Part shown: piece after piece, positions 18,940 through 27,611 of the stretch
Layout: each line of letters begins with the position of its first letter
Position numbering within the stretch: position 1 is the first letter of the stretch
Assembly (NCBI RefSeq): GCF_031180885.1
Contig: NZ_JAPSLK010000008.1
Span: 124,001 to 188,000 of the forward strand
Direction of reading: 5' to 3'
Length of the DNA stretch: 64,000 nucleotides
Origin: Saccharothrix sp.
Lineage (GTDB): Bacteria > Actinomycetota > Actinomycetes > Mycobacteriales > Pseudonocardiaceae
Notes under the pieces: generated by a model
Told to the model about the DNA's origin: nothing
The model's input: the letters and a program-made list of their open reading frames with translations, nothing else
Databases searched by the model: none
Position numbers and translations under genes: made by a program

Positions 18940-19266
18940 GTTTGGCGTGCGCCCTATGGCTGATTTTCGGACCGCACATTTGCGGTGAACCCACCGCACG
19001 GACACTTCCGGCACCCGTCAACAGCACCTTCGAGTGAATTCCGCCGGAGCGAAAGAGTTACACATTCCACGTGAAAACGAATATGACTCCAACGCCGACG
19101 AAAATCACCCGATAATACTTGCCGACGCCACTACCTGCACCCGGTGTACACGCAGCGCAGCCGCATAGCACTATGGGAGGTCGCCGTATCGGCCCCTTCC
19201 GGACGCCTATTCGGCGTCACTACCGTCAATCCGGCCCAATGAACAAATCCGATTGGCGGTGTACTG
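18940..19266 (+). promoter_or_regulatory. upstream region of the encapsulin operon
   Basis: About 330 bp before the first shell gene, markedly more AT-rich than the surroundings around 19020-19120, so it is the likely promoter region of the whole encapsulin-isoprenoid operon. Two small inverted repeats are visible: TGCGGT/ACCGCA (18981-18986, 18993-18998) and CATAG-CA-CTATG (19164-19175). A GGGAGG follows the latter but no sensible start codon does. I cannot name a specific sigma-factor consensus with confidence. Confidence 0.45.
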
Positions 19267-20673
19267 GTGACTGTGACCGATTCCGAACTGGACGTCGAGC
19301 AGCCACGGCTAAGCCTCGGCACAGCGGCGGCCCGGAACCTGGCGACCACCACCAAGTCCGTTCCGCAGATGCAGGGCATCACCTCCCGGTGGCTGCTCAA
19401 AGTCCTCCCCTGGGTGGAAGCCTCCGGTGGCGCCTACCGGGTCAACCGCCGGCTGACCTTCGCCGTCGGCGACGGGCGGCTCACCTTCACCAACATCGGC
19501 GCGGACGTCGACGTGGTCCCGCAGGAGCTGTGCGAGCTGCCCTACCTGCGCGGCTTCGAGGACGTCGAGGCGCTCGCCGCGCTCGCCGAGCGGTTCCAGC
19601 AGCACGAGTACCAGCCCGGCGACGTGATCGTCGAGCGCGGCCGGCCGCGGGACCAGGTGTGGCTGATCGCCCACGGCAAGGTCAACAAGATCGGCCGGGG
19701 CGAGTACGGCGACCAGACCGTGCTGGGCGTGCTGGCCAACGGCGAGTACTTCGGCGCCGAGGTCCTGGCCGGGCCGCAGGGCGAGTGGGAGTTCACCGCC
19801 AAGGCCGTCACGCCGGTCATCGCGCTCTCGCTGAGCTGGGAAGACTTCGAGCGGATGAACGGCAACGCGGGCGGTCTGCGCGCGCACATCCAGCGCCTGT
19901 CCGCGCCCGGCGCGCGCAAGCAGAACCGCCACGGCGAGGCCGAGATCGACATCGCGTCCGGCCACGACGGCGAGCCCGACCTGCCCGGCACGTACGTGGA
20001 CTACGAGCTCAAGCCCCGCGAGCTGGAGCTGAGCGTCGCGCAGACCGTGCTGCGCGTGCACAGCCGCGTCGCCGACCTCTACAACCACCCGATGGACCAG
20101 GTCGAGCAGCAGTTGCGGTTGACCATCGAGGCGCTGCGCGAGCGCCAGGAGTACGAGATGGTCAACAACCGGGACTTCGGCCTGCTCAACGCCGCCGACC
20201 TGCGCAACCGCATCCCGACCCGCAACGGCCCGCCCACCCCGGACGACCTCGACGAGCTGCTCGCCGTGGTGTGGAAGCAGCCGACGGCGTTCCTGGCCCA
20301 CCCGCGGGTGATCGCGGCGATCGGGCGGGAGTTCAACAAGCGCGGCATCAACCCCGACGCCGTGGACCTCGGCGGGCACCGCGTGCCCGCGTGGCGCGGC
20401 GTGCCGATCCTGCCGTGCAGCAAGATCGAGATCAGCAAGCACCGCACCAGCTCGGTGATGCTGCTGCGCGCCGGCGAGAACAACCAGGGCGTCATCGGCC
20501 TGCACCAGACCGGCCTGCCCGACGAGTACCAGCCGGGCCTGAACGTGCGGTTCATGGGCATCAGCGACAAGGCGATCATCTCCTACCTCGTCAGCACGTA
20601 CTACTCGGCGGCGATCCTCGTGCCGGACGCCCTGGGTGTGCTGGAGCACGTGGAAATCGGCCGCGAAGACTAG
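19267..20673 (+). CDS. Family 2B encapsulin shell protein, first copy
   Basis: The 468-residue protein starts at GTG 19267. The N-terminal arm contains [17 protein letters not shown] and the segment [15 protein letters not shown], diagnostic of Family 2 encapsulins (HK97-fold nanocompartments). Residues about 105-215 form a cyclic-nucleotide-binding-like insertion ([30 protein letters not shown]), which defines subfamily 2B. The HK97 shell domains continue with [19 protein letters not shown], a loop [11 protein letters not shown] and the C-terminal [16 protein letters not shown]. Such proteins assemble into icosahedral cages around terpenoid enzymes. It lies 27 bp before a homologous second copy, suggesting a mixed two-component shell. 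Confidence 0.93.
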   Translation: MTVTDSELDVEQPRLSLGTAAARNLATTTKSVPQMQGITSRWLLKVLPWVEASGGAYRVNRRLTFAVGDGRLTFTNIGADVDVVPQELCELPYLRGFEDVEALAALAERFQQHEYQPGDVIVERGRPRDQVWLIAHGKVNKIGRGEYGDQTVLGVLANGEYFGAEVLAGPQGEWEFTAKAVTPVIALSLSWEDFERMNGNAGGLRAHIQRLSAPGARKQNRHGEAEIDIASGHDGEPDLPGTYVDYELKPRELELSVAQTVLRVHSRVADLYNHPMDQVEQQLRLTIEALRERQEYEMVNNRDFGLLNAADLRNRIPTRNGPPTPDDLDELLAVVWKQPTAFLAHPRVIAAIGREFNKRGINPDAVDLGGHRVPAWRGVPILPCSKIEISKHRTSSVMLLRAGENNQGVIGLHQTGLPDEYQPGLNVRFMGISDKAIISYLVSTYYSAAILVPDALGVLEHVEIGRED

Positions 20674-20700
20674 TCCCCACGACGAGATTGGGTACCTGAC

Positions 20701-22110
20701 GTGACCGTGACAGACCCCGGCCTCAGCGCGGAAGAGGCCGAGCAGCAGCGGCAGAGCCTCAGCACCAGAGCGGCGCGGAACCTGGCCAGCACGACCAAGT
20801 CCGTGCCGCAGATGCAGGGCATCTCCCCCCGGTGGCTGCTGCGCAAGCTGCCCTGGGTGCAGACCCAGGCCGGCACGTACCGGGTCAACCGGCGGCTCAC
20901 CTACGCCGTCGGTGACGGGCGGGTGACGTTCACCAGCACCGGCGCGGACATCCGGGTCATCCCGCAGGAGCTGCGGGAGCTGCCCGGCCTGCGCGACTTC
21001 GACGACGAGTCGGTCCTGGCGGCGCTGGCCGACCGGTTCGAGCAGCACGAGTACCAGCCCGGCGACATCATCGTCGAGGTGGGCCGCCCGGCCGACGAGA
21101 TCTACCTCATCGCGCACGGCAAGGTCAGCCGGGTCGGGCGCGGCGAGTACGGCGACGAGCACAAGCTCGACACGCTGGCCAACGGCGAGTACTTCGGCGC
21201 CGAGGTGCTCGCCGGCCAGGAGATCCAGTGGGAGTTCACCGCGAAGGCGGTGACCCCGGTGATCGTGCTGCGGCTGCCGCTGCGCGCGGTGCGGCAGCTC
21301 AACGGGCACGCCGAAGCGCTGCGCACGCACCTGGAGAACTTCGCGCGGGGCCGGTCCAAGCCGCAGAACAAGCACGGCGAGGCGGCGATCGACATCGCGT
21401 CGGGCCACGAGGGCGAGCCGGACCTGCCGGCCACGTTCGTGGACTACGAGCTGCACCCGCGCGAGTACGAGCTGAGCGTCGCCCAGACCGTGCTGCGGGT
21501 GCACACGCGCGTGTCCGACCTCTACAACCACCCGATGAACCAGACCGAGCAGCAGTTGCGGTTGACCGTCGAGGCCCTGCGCGAGCGGCAGGAGTTCGAG
21601 ATGGTCAACAACAAGGAGTTCGGTCTCCTGCACAACGCCGACCTCAAGCAGCGCATCCACACCCGGAGCGGCCCGCCGACCCCGGACGACATGGACGACC
21701 TGCTGTCCAGGCGCCGCAAGACGGCGTTCTTCCTGGCCCACCCCCGGACGATCGCCGCGTTCGGGCGCGAGGCGTCCAAGCGGGGCCTGTACCCCGGGAC
21801 CGCGCTGGTGGACGACACGCACGTCTCGACGTGGCGCGGTGTGCCGATCCTGCCGTGCGACAAGATCCCGATCACCGAGCACGGCACCAGCTCGATCATC
21901 GCCATGCGCGTGGGCGAGGACGACAACGGCGTGATCGGCCTGCACCAGACCGGCATCCCCGACGAGTTCCAGCCGAGTCTGAACGTGCGGTTCATGGGCA
22001 TCGACGAGAAGGGCATCATCTCCTACCTGGTCAGCGCGTACTACTCGGTCGCCGTCCTGGTGCCCGACGCGCTGGGCGTGCTGGAGCACGTCGAGATCGG
22101 CCGCTACTAG
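20701..22110 (+). CDS. Family 2B encapsulin shell protein, second copy
   Basis: A 469-residue homologue of the preceding product, aligned over its full length with nearly identical spacing. Shared landmarks include [33 protein letters not shown], a cNMP-like insertion ([31 protein letters not shown]), [19 protein letters not shown] and [11 protein letters not shown]. Divergence is concentrated in the N-terminal tip, the insertion and the region around [18 protein letters not shown]. Two co-transcribed, non-identical shell genes are known in other actinomycetes and point to hetero-oligomeric cages. The insertion lacks the arginine that contacts cyclic-nucleotide phosphate in canonical domains, so its ligand is uncertain. 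A 117-bp gap then precedes the prenyl synthase gene. Confidence 0.93.
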   Translation: MTVTDPGLSAEEAEQQRQSLSTRAARNLASTTKSVPQMQGISPRWLLRKLPWVQTQAGTYRVNRRLTYAVGDGRVTFTSTGADIRVIPQELRELPGLRDFDDESVLAALADRFEQHEYQPGDIIVEVGRPADEIYLIAHGKVSRVGRGEYGDEHKLDTLANGEYFGAEVLAGQEIQWEFTAKAVTPVIVLRLPLRAVRQLNGHAEALRTHLENFARGRSKPQNKHGEAAIDIASGHEGEPDLPATFVDYELHPREYELSVAQTVLRVHTRVSDLYNHPMNQTEQQLRLTVEALRERQEFEMVNNKEFGLLHNADLKQRIHTRSGPPTPDDMDDLLSRRRKTAFFLAHPRTIAAFGREASKRGLYPGTALVDDTHVSTWRGVPILPCDKIPITEHGTSSIIAMRVGEDDNGVIGLHQTGIPDEFQPSLNVRFMGIDEKGIISYLVSAYYSVAVLVPDALGVLEHVEIGRY

Positions 22111-22227
22111 CGCACAGCCCCGGTGCCGGCGGCCGGGTGCGGCGCACCCGGCCGCCCGGTCACTCCCGCGCCCCCAACAGTCCTTTGTGGACTGCCGGGA
22201 GCTTCCCCCGAACACGGAGCGGAGTCC

Positions 22228-23268
22228 ATGACCGACCTGGACGCGACCCCTGCGCGCCGGTCCGCGCGCGAAGTGCTGAGCTGGAGCCGCGCCGGGGTGG
22301 ACCCCGCGCTGCGCACGGCGGTGGACCGGCTGCCCGACTCGATGCGCGCCATCGCGGGCTACCACTTCGGGTGGTGGGACGAGCACGGCCACCCGACCGG
22401 CGCGGACCCCGGCAAGGCGATCCGACCGGCGTTCGCCCTGCTGGCCGCGCAGGCCGTGGGCGGCGCGGCGGCGACCGCGCTGCCCGCGGCGGTGGCCGTG
22501 GAGCTGGTGCACAACTTCTCCCTGCTGCACGACGACGTGATGGACGGCGACACCACCCGGCGGCACCGGCCGACGGCGTGGAGCACGTTCGGCGTGAACG
22601 CGGCGATCCTGGCCGGCGACGCGCTGCTGACCATGGCGCTGGACGTGCTCGCGGGCAGCGGGCACCCGTCGGCGGCGCGCGCGATCCGGGTGCTGTCCGA
22701 CGCCACCCAGCGGCTCAACGACGGCCAGGCCGCCGACCTCGCGTTCGAGGAGCGCGGTGACGTGCAGGTCGGCGAGTGCGTGCGGATGGCCGAGAACAAG
22801 ACCGCGGCGCTGATCGGCGCGTCGTGCGCGGTCGGCGCGCTGTTCGGCGACGGGCGGCCCGACCAGGTCGAGCAGCTGCGCTCGTTCGGCGAGCTGGTGG
22901 GCCTGGCGTTCCAGTTCACCGACGACCTGCTGGGCATCTGGGGCGACCCGGCGGTGACCGGCAAACCGGTGTACTCCGACCTGCACAACCGGAAGAAGTC
23001 CCTGCCCGTGGTGGCCGCGCTGGCCGCCGAGACGGCCGACGCGCGCGAGCTGGACGCGCTCTACCACTCCGACGCGCAGCTGACCCCCGCCGAGCTGGAA
23101 CGCGCGGCTGAGCTGATCGAGGCCACCGGCGCCCGCGCGTGGAGCCTGTCCCAGGCCGAGGACCTGCTGGCGCGGGCGCGGGTCCACCTGCGGGCCGCCG
23201 AACCCGACGAGCGCGCCGAAGCGGAGCTGGACGCCCTGGCGCGCCTGGCCACCCGTCGAGACCACTGA
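22228..23268 (+). CDS. polyprenyl diphosphate synthase, probable encapsulin cargo
   Basis: The 346-residue protein starts at ATG 22228 with GGAG upstream. It is an all-alpha trans-prenyl synthase with first Asp-rich motif DDVMD (residues 102-106) in [18 protein letters not shown] and a second motif [12 protein letters not shown] bulky Phe97 five residues before the first motif, without a motif insertion, resembles type I GGPP synthases, so a C20 product is my guess; C15 is possible. The N-terminus ([26 protein letters not shown]) matches prenyl transferases associated with Family 2B encapsulins. It condenses IPP with allylic diphosphates, probably inside the cage. Only about 12 residues precede the conserved part, so any loading signal is short. 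Confidence 0.9.
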   Translation: MTDLDATPARRSAREVLSWSRAGVDPALRTAVDRLPDSMRAIAGYHFGWWDEHGHPTGADPGKAIRPAFALLAAQAVGGAAATALPAAVAVELVHNFSLLHDDVMDGDTTRRHRPTAWSTFGVNAAILAGDALLTMALDVLAGSGHPSAARAIRVLSDATQRLNDGQAADLAFEERGDVQVGECVRMAENKTAALIGASCAVGALFGDGRPDQVEQLRSFGELVGLAFQFTDDLLGIWGDPAVTGKPVYSDLHNRKKSLPVVAALAAETADARELDALYHSDAQLTPAELERAAELIEATGARAWSLSQAEDLLARARVHLRAAEPDERAEAELDALARLATRRDH

Positions 23269-23280
23269 AGGAGCACACCG

Positions 23281-24207
23281 ATGGTCCTGCCCGTGGTGCT
23301 GCTCGCGTCGCCCCGGTCGTTCTGCGCCGGGGTCGAGCGGGCGATCGAGATCGTGGAGCGGTTGCTGGCGCAGCGCGGCGGGCCGATCCACGTGCGCAAG
23401 CAGATCGTGCACAACACCCACGTCGTGGCCGAGCTGGAGGCGCGCGGGGCGGTGTTCGTCGACGAGCTGGACGCGGTGCCCGACGGCGCGACCGTCGTGT
23501 TCTCCGCGCACGGCGTGTCCCCGGCGGTGCGCGCGGAGGCGGCGCGGCGCGGCCTGGACGTGGTGGACGCGACCTGCCCCCTGGTGACCAAGGTGCACGC
23601 CGAGGCGCGCCGGTTCCTGGCCCGCGGCGACACCGTCGTGCTGATCGGGCACGCTGGGCACGAGGAGGTCGACGGCACGCTGGGCGAGGACCCGGAGCGG
23701 ATCGTGCTGGTGGAGAGCGCCGCCGACGTCGCCGCGCTGGAGGTGCCCGACCCCGACCGGGTGTCCTACCTGACCCAGACCACGCTGGCCGTGGACGAGA
23801 CGACCGAGGTGGTCGCGGCGCTGAAGGCGAGGTTCCCGGCGCTGAAGGGGCCGGCGTCGGACGACATCTGCTACGCCACCACCAACCGGCAGGACGCGGT
23901 GCGCGAGATCGCGGGCGAGGCGGACCTGGTGCTGGTGGTGGGGTCGGCGAACTCGTCGAACTCGGTGCGGCTGGTGGAACTGGCCCGCCGGCAGGGCGTC
24001 CCGGCGCACCTGGTGGACGACGTGTCCGACATCCGGCCCGAGTGGCTGGAGGACGTCCGGGTGGTGGGGCTGTCCGCGGGCGCGTCGGCCCCGCCGCGGC
24101 TGGTGGACGAGGTGATCGAGGCGCTGGGCGCGTGGGACGTGCAGGTGCGCGAGACCGCCCGGGAGACGATCACGTTCACCCTGCCGACCGCGGTGAGGAC
24201 ACGATGA
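23281..24207 (+). CDS. ispH: 4-hydroxy-3-methylbut-2-enyl diphosphate reductase (IspH)
   Basis: The 308-residue enzyme makes IPP and DMAPP in the last step of the MEP pathway using a [4Fe-4S] cluster. The three ligand cysteines are C15 ([13 protein letters not shown]), C99 ([12 protein letters not shown]) and C197 ([11 protein letters not shown]). The substrate residues are in [15 protein letters not shown] and [10 protein letters not shown], and the SxN motif is [11 protein letters not shown]. Length matches the family. It starts 12 bp after the prenyl synthase stop and its own stop overlaps the dxs start (ATGA). It is probably a cluster-specific paralogue beside a housekeeping copy elsewhere, which is inference. 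Confidence 0.95.
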   Translation: MVLPVVLLASPRSFCAGVERAIEIVERLLAQRGGPIHVRKQIVHNTHVVAELEARGAVFVDELDAVPDGATVVFSAHGVSPAVRAEAARRGLDVVDATCPLVTKVHAEARRFLARGDTVVLIGHAGHEEVDGTLGEDPERIVLVESAADVAALEVPDPDRVSYLTQTTLAVDETTEVVAALKARFPALKGPASDDICYATTNRQDAVREIAGEADLVLVVGSANSSNSVRLVELARRQGVPAHLVDDVSDIRPEWLEDVRVVGLSAGASAPPRLVDEVIEALGAWDVQVRETARETITFTLPTAVRTR

Positions 24208-25934
24208 CCCTGCTGGAGGCCATCGCCGGGCCGCGGGACGTGCGCGCGCTGCCGTCCTCGGCGCTGCCGGTGCTGGCGGGTGAGATCCGGCGGTTCCTGA
24301 TCGAGCGGGTGTCGCGGGCGGGCGGGCACCTGGGGCCGAACCTGGGGGCGGTGGAGCTGACCATCGCGGTGCACCGGGTGTTCGACTCGCCGCACGACGT
24401 GCTGCTGTTCGACACCGGGCACCAGGCGTACGTGCACAAGGTGCTGACCGGTCGGGCGGCGGAGTTCGAGACGCTGCGCAAGGCCGGTGGGCTGTCGGGC
24501 TACCCCTCGGCGGCCGAGTCGCCGCACGACGTCATCGAGAACTCGCACGCTTCCACTGGACTGTCCTATGCGGACGGTGTGGCGAAAGCGCTGCGGTTGA
24601 AGGGTTCTTCGCGGCGAGTGGTGGCCGTGGTGGGTGACGGCGCGCTGACCGGCGGGATGGCGTGGGAGGCGTTGAACAACCTCGCGTTGTTGGAGCACCC
24701 GGTGGTGGTCGTGCTCAACGACAACGGCCGGTCGTACGCGCCGACCCGGGGCGGGTTGGCGGCGCACCTGGCTTCCCTGCGCGGTGGGCGTCGGCCGACG
24801 GTGTTCGAGGAGCTGGGGCTGGGTTATCTCGGGCCGGTCGACGGCCACGACCCCGTCGAGTTGGAAAACGCTTTTCTGGAGGTGGCGTCGTACGGGCGGC
24901 CCGTGGTGGTGCACTGCGTGACCCGCAAGGGCAAGGGCTACCCGCCCGCCGAGGAGGACCCGGCCGACTGCCTGCACGCGGTGTCGGCGGCCGGGTCGGG
25001 CGGGCGTGCGACGTGGACCGACGTGTTCGGGGCGGAGATCGCCCTGCTGGGCGCCGAGCGGCCGGACCTGGTGTGCCTGACCGCCGCCATGCAGGGGCCG
25101 ACCGGCTTGGACGCGTTCGCCGCGCGGTTCCCGACGCGGGTGTTCGACGTCGGGATCGCCGAGCAGCACGCGGTGACGTCGGCGGCGGGCTTGGCGATGG
25201 CCGGCTTGCACCCCGTGGTGGCGGTGTACTCGACTTTCTTGTCGCGGGCGTTCGACCAGGTCTTGCTGGATGTCGCGCTGCACCGGCTGCCGGTGACGTT
25301 CGTGCTGGACCGCGCCGGGGTGACCGGTCCGGACGGCCCCAGCCACCACGGCATGTGGGACGCGTCCCTGCTGCCGGTCGTGCCGGGCCTGCGACTGGCC
25401 GCGCCGCGGGACGCTTCGCGGTTGCGGGAGTTGCTGCGGGAGGCCGTGGCGGTGGCGGACGGGCCGACCGCGTTGCGGTACCCGAAGGCGTCGGTCGGTC
25501 CGGACATCCCGGCGCTGCGCCGGGAGGGCAAGGTCGACGTGCTCCGGTACGAGCCGGAGGCGGTGGGTTTGCTGATCGCGGTCGGCCCGATGGCTGAGGC
25601 CTGTCTTTCGTCAGCTGAGGAGTTGGCCGATCACGGCGTGCCGGTGACGGTCGTGGACCCGCGCTGGATCGCCCCCTTGGACCCGTCCCTGGTCAACCTG
25701 GCCGCCGAACACCGCTTGGTGCTGGCCGTCGAGGACACCTCGGCGGTGGGTGCGTTGGGCGGTCGGCTGGCGCAAGCGCTCGCGGTGGTCGGCGCGCCCA
25801 CGCGGGTCGGGACGTTCGCCCTCCCGTCGAGCTTCCTGCCGCACGGCAGCCGCGCGGAGATCCTGCGGGCACACGGCCTCGACGCGGCCGGCATCACCAC
25901 GACCGTCCTCAAGCGACTCAAGGAGCACAGTTGA
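24204..25934 (+). CDS. dxs: 1-deoxy-D-xylulose-5-phosphate synthase (Dxs), compact form
   Basis: The 576-residue ThDP enzyme condenses pyruvate and glyceraldehyde 3-phosphate, the entry and flux-controlling step of the MEP pathway. Landmarks are [16 protein letters not shown], the ThDP-Mg motif [38 protein letters not shown], the catalytic-glutamate segment [18 protein letters not shown] and the C-terminal transketolase domain. It is 45-60 residues shorter than usual: after [11 protein letters not shown] it jumps straight to [12 protein letters not shown], skipping the about 40-residue linker present in typical Dxs. Active-site motifs are intact, so it is likely active. The stop overlaps the ispG TTG start. 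Confidence 0.94.
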   Translation: MTLLEAIAGPRDVRALPSSALPVLAGEIRRFLIERVSRAGGHLGPNLGAVELTIAVHRVFDSPHDVLLFDTGHQAYVHKVLTGRAAEFETLRKAGGLSGYPSAAESPHDVIENSHASTGLSYADGVAKALRLKGSSRRVVAVVGDGALTGGMAWEALNNLALLEHPVVVVLNDNGRSYAPTRGGLAAHLASLRGGRRPTVFEELGLGYLGPVDGHDPVELENAFLEVASYGRPVVVHCVTRKGKGYPPAEEDPADCLHAVSAAGSGGRATWTDVFGAEIALLGAERPDLVCLTAAMQGPTGLDAFAARFPTRVFDVGIAEQHAVTSAAGLAMAGLHPVVAVYSTFLSRAFDQVLLDVALHRLPVTFVLDRAGVTGPDGPSHHGMWDASLLPVVPGLRLAAPRDASRLRELLREAVAVADGPTALRYPKASVGPDIPALRREGKVDVLRYEPEAVGLLIAVGPMAEACLSSAEELADHGVPVTVVDPRWIAPLDPSLVNLAAEHRLVLAVEDTSAVGALGGRLAQALAVVGAPTRVGTFALPSSFLPHGSRAEILRAHGLDAAGITTTVLKRLKEHS

Positions 25935-27049
25935 CCACGTTGCCGCTCGCACCCCCGGTGCGCCGCCGCCGGCCGTCCCGCAAGCTGCTCGTCGGCAACG
26001 TGCCGGTGGGCGGGGACGCCCCGGTCAGCGTCCAGTCCATGACCACCACACCGACCGCCGACGTCGAGGCCACCCTGCGCCAGATCGCGGAGTTGACGGC
26101 GGCGGGCTGCGAGATCGTCCGGGTCGCCGTGCCGTCCCAGGACGACGCCGACGCTTTGCCTGCCATTGCTGCGAAGTCGCCGATCCCGGTGATCGCCGAC
26201 ATCCACTTCCAGCCCCGGTACGTGTTCGCCGCCATCGACGCCGGTTGCGCGGGGGTGCGGGTGAACCCGGGGAACATCCGGGCGTTCGACGACCGGGTGG
26301 GCGAGATCGCTGCGGCGGCGGGCGCGGCGCGGGTGCCGATCCGCATCGGTGTCAACGCTGGGTCGTTGGACCAGCGGCTGTACCGGAAGTACGGCGGGGC
26401 GACGCCGGAGGCGCTGGTGGAGTCGGCGCTGTGGGAGTGTTCGCTGTTCGAGGAGCACGGGTTCACGGACTTGAAGCTGTCGGTGAAGCACCACGACCCG
26501 ATGGTGATGGTTTCGGCGTACCGGCAGTTGGCGCAGGCGTGCGATTACCCGTTGCACTTGGGGGTGACGGAGGCGGGGCCGTTGGTGCAGGGGACGGTCA
26601 AGTCGTCGGTGGCGTTCGCGTTGCTGCTGGCGGAGGGCATCGGGGACACGATTCGGGTGTCTCTGTCCGCGCCTCCCGTGGAGGAGGTGAAGGTCGGCTC
26701 GCAGATCTTGGCGGCGTTGGGGTTGCGGCCGCGGAAGTTGGAGGTTGTTTCGTGTCCGTCTTGTGGGCGGGCGCAGGTGGATGTTTATCGGTTGGCGGAC
26801 CAGGTGAGTGCGGCGTTCGAGGACTTCCCGTTCCCGCTGCGCGTGGCGGTGATGGGTTGTGTGGTGAATGGGCCTGGTGAGGCTCGGGAGGCGGATCTGG
26901 GGGTGTCGTCCGGGAACGGGAAGGGGCAGATCTTCGTGCGGGGGGAGGTGGTGCGGACGGTCGCGGAGTCGCAGATCGTCGAGGCGCTGTTGGAGGAGGC
27001 CCTGAAACTGGAACCAGCCCGAGCCCCGGTTTCCGCACGTTCCACCTGA
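25931..27049 (+). CDS. ispG: 4-hydroxy-3-methylbut-2-enyl diphosphate synthase (IspG)
   Basis: The 372-residue protein begins at TTG 25931 (TTGA overlap with dxs, AGGAG at 25921-25925). IspG reduces MEcPP to HMBPP with a [4Fe-4S] cluster. The TIM-barrel part has [16 protein letters not shown] and [18 protein letters not shown], and the C-terminal cluster-binding part has [14 protein letters not shown] and [18 protein letters not shown], supplying three cysteines plus the conserved Glu. It closes the encapsulin-isoprenoid operon. With ispH and dxs it supplies the first step and both Fe-S steps of the pathway; dxr and ispDEF are not in the window. Confidence 0.95.
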   Translation: MTTLPLAPPVRRRRPSRKLLVGNVPVGGDAPVSVQSMTTTPTADVEATLRQIAELTAAGCEIVRVAVPSQDDADALPAIAAKSPIPVIADIHFQPRYVFAAIDAGCAGVRVNPGNIRAFDDRVGEIAAAAGAARVPIRIGVNAGSLDQRLYRKYGGATPEALVESALWECSLFEEHGFTDLKLSVKHHDPMVMVSAYRQLAQACDYPLHLGVTEAGPLVQGTVKSSVAFALLLAEGIGDTIRVSLSAPPVEEVKVGSQILAALGLRPRKLEVVSCPSCGRAQVDVYRLADQVSAAFEDFPFPLRVAVMGCVVNGPGEAREADLGVSSGNGKGQIFVRGEVVRTVAESQIVEALLEEALKLEPARAPVSARST

Positions 27050-27105
27050 AGGCAGAGGCGCTCCTGCCGCATCCGCCGATACTGCCGGCCACTAATGCGG
27101 CCAAA

Positions 27106-27550
27106 TGTCGTACCCCAGTGGGACAATGGTGACCGGGGGCCGGAGGCCAGCCCCCACCGGTGACCGGGGGCCGGAGGCCAGCGCCCACCCCCACAAGCAC
27201 ACCACTCCCGCCGTCCACCGCCGCTGCCCACCACCGGCCGCCTCCCCGCACCCGCCGCCCACAGCCAGCCGCCCACACCACCACTGGCTGCGCTCACCAC
27301 CGCCAGCCGCTCTCCGCCTTCGCTGCCCACGGCTAGCCTTCTCCACCTCGACCGCGGCTTCTTACCGCTGGCCGCCTCCACCGCCGCAGCCTTCGCCCCT
27401 GGCCGCCGTTGCCTCCGAGCGGCTGCGGCAGTGGAGAGCGGCATGCGGCAGCCGAGAGCGGCATGCGGCGGCTGCGGCAGCCGAGAGCGGCATGCGGCGG
27501 CGGGTGTGGCCTCCGGCCCCCGGTCACCATTGTCCCACCGGGGTACGACA
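27106..27550. repeat. 445-bp element bounded by 44-bp inverted repeats
   Basis: Arms at 27106-27149 and 27507-27550 are reverse complements with one mismatch in 44 (A versus G at the 12th base). The left arm is partly duplicated as a 24-bp direct repeat (27128-27151 and 27159-27182). The interior is strongly biased (CCACC/GCCGCC runs) and has no convincing gene; both arms begin a short open frame reading MSYP(S/G)GTMVTGGRRP. It fills the gap between the convergent ispG and ABC-permease genes. It may be a MITE-like mobile remnant or a large fold-back terminator; no target-site duplication is obvious. Confidence 0.8.
27434..27498 (+). repeat. three copies of a 16-bp GCATGC-centred repeat
   Basis: GAGAGCGGCATGCGGC occurs at 27434-27449, 27454-27469 and 27483-27498, inside the inverted-repeat element. 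Spacing is 20 and 29 bp. Each copy carries a GCATGC palindrome. Confidence 0.75.
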
Positions 27551-27611
27551 AACTACGGCGAACGCCCCGCCGAAGAAGTCCGGCGGGGCGTTTCGGTCGG
27601 GCTCGAACCGT

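Noticed and set aside
19309-24009. A 1,566-codon open frame on the minus strand opposite the encapsulin operon
   Set aside because: It is antisense to three well-identified proteins, has repetitive Arg/His/Val/Asp composition from GC-rich codons, and resembles no protein.
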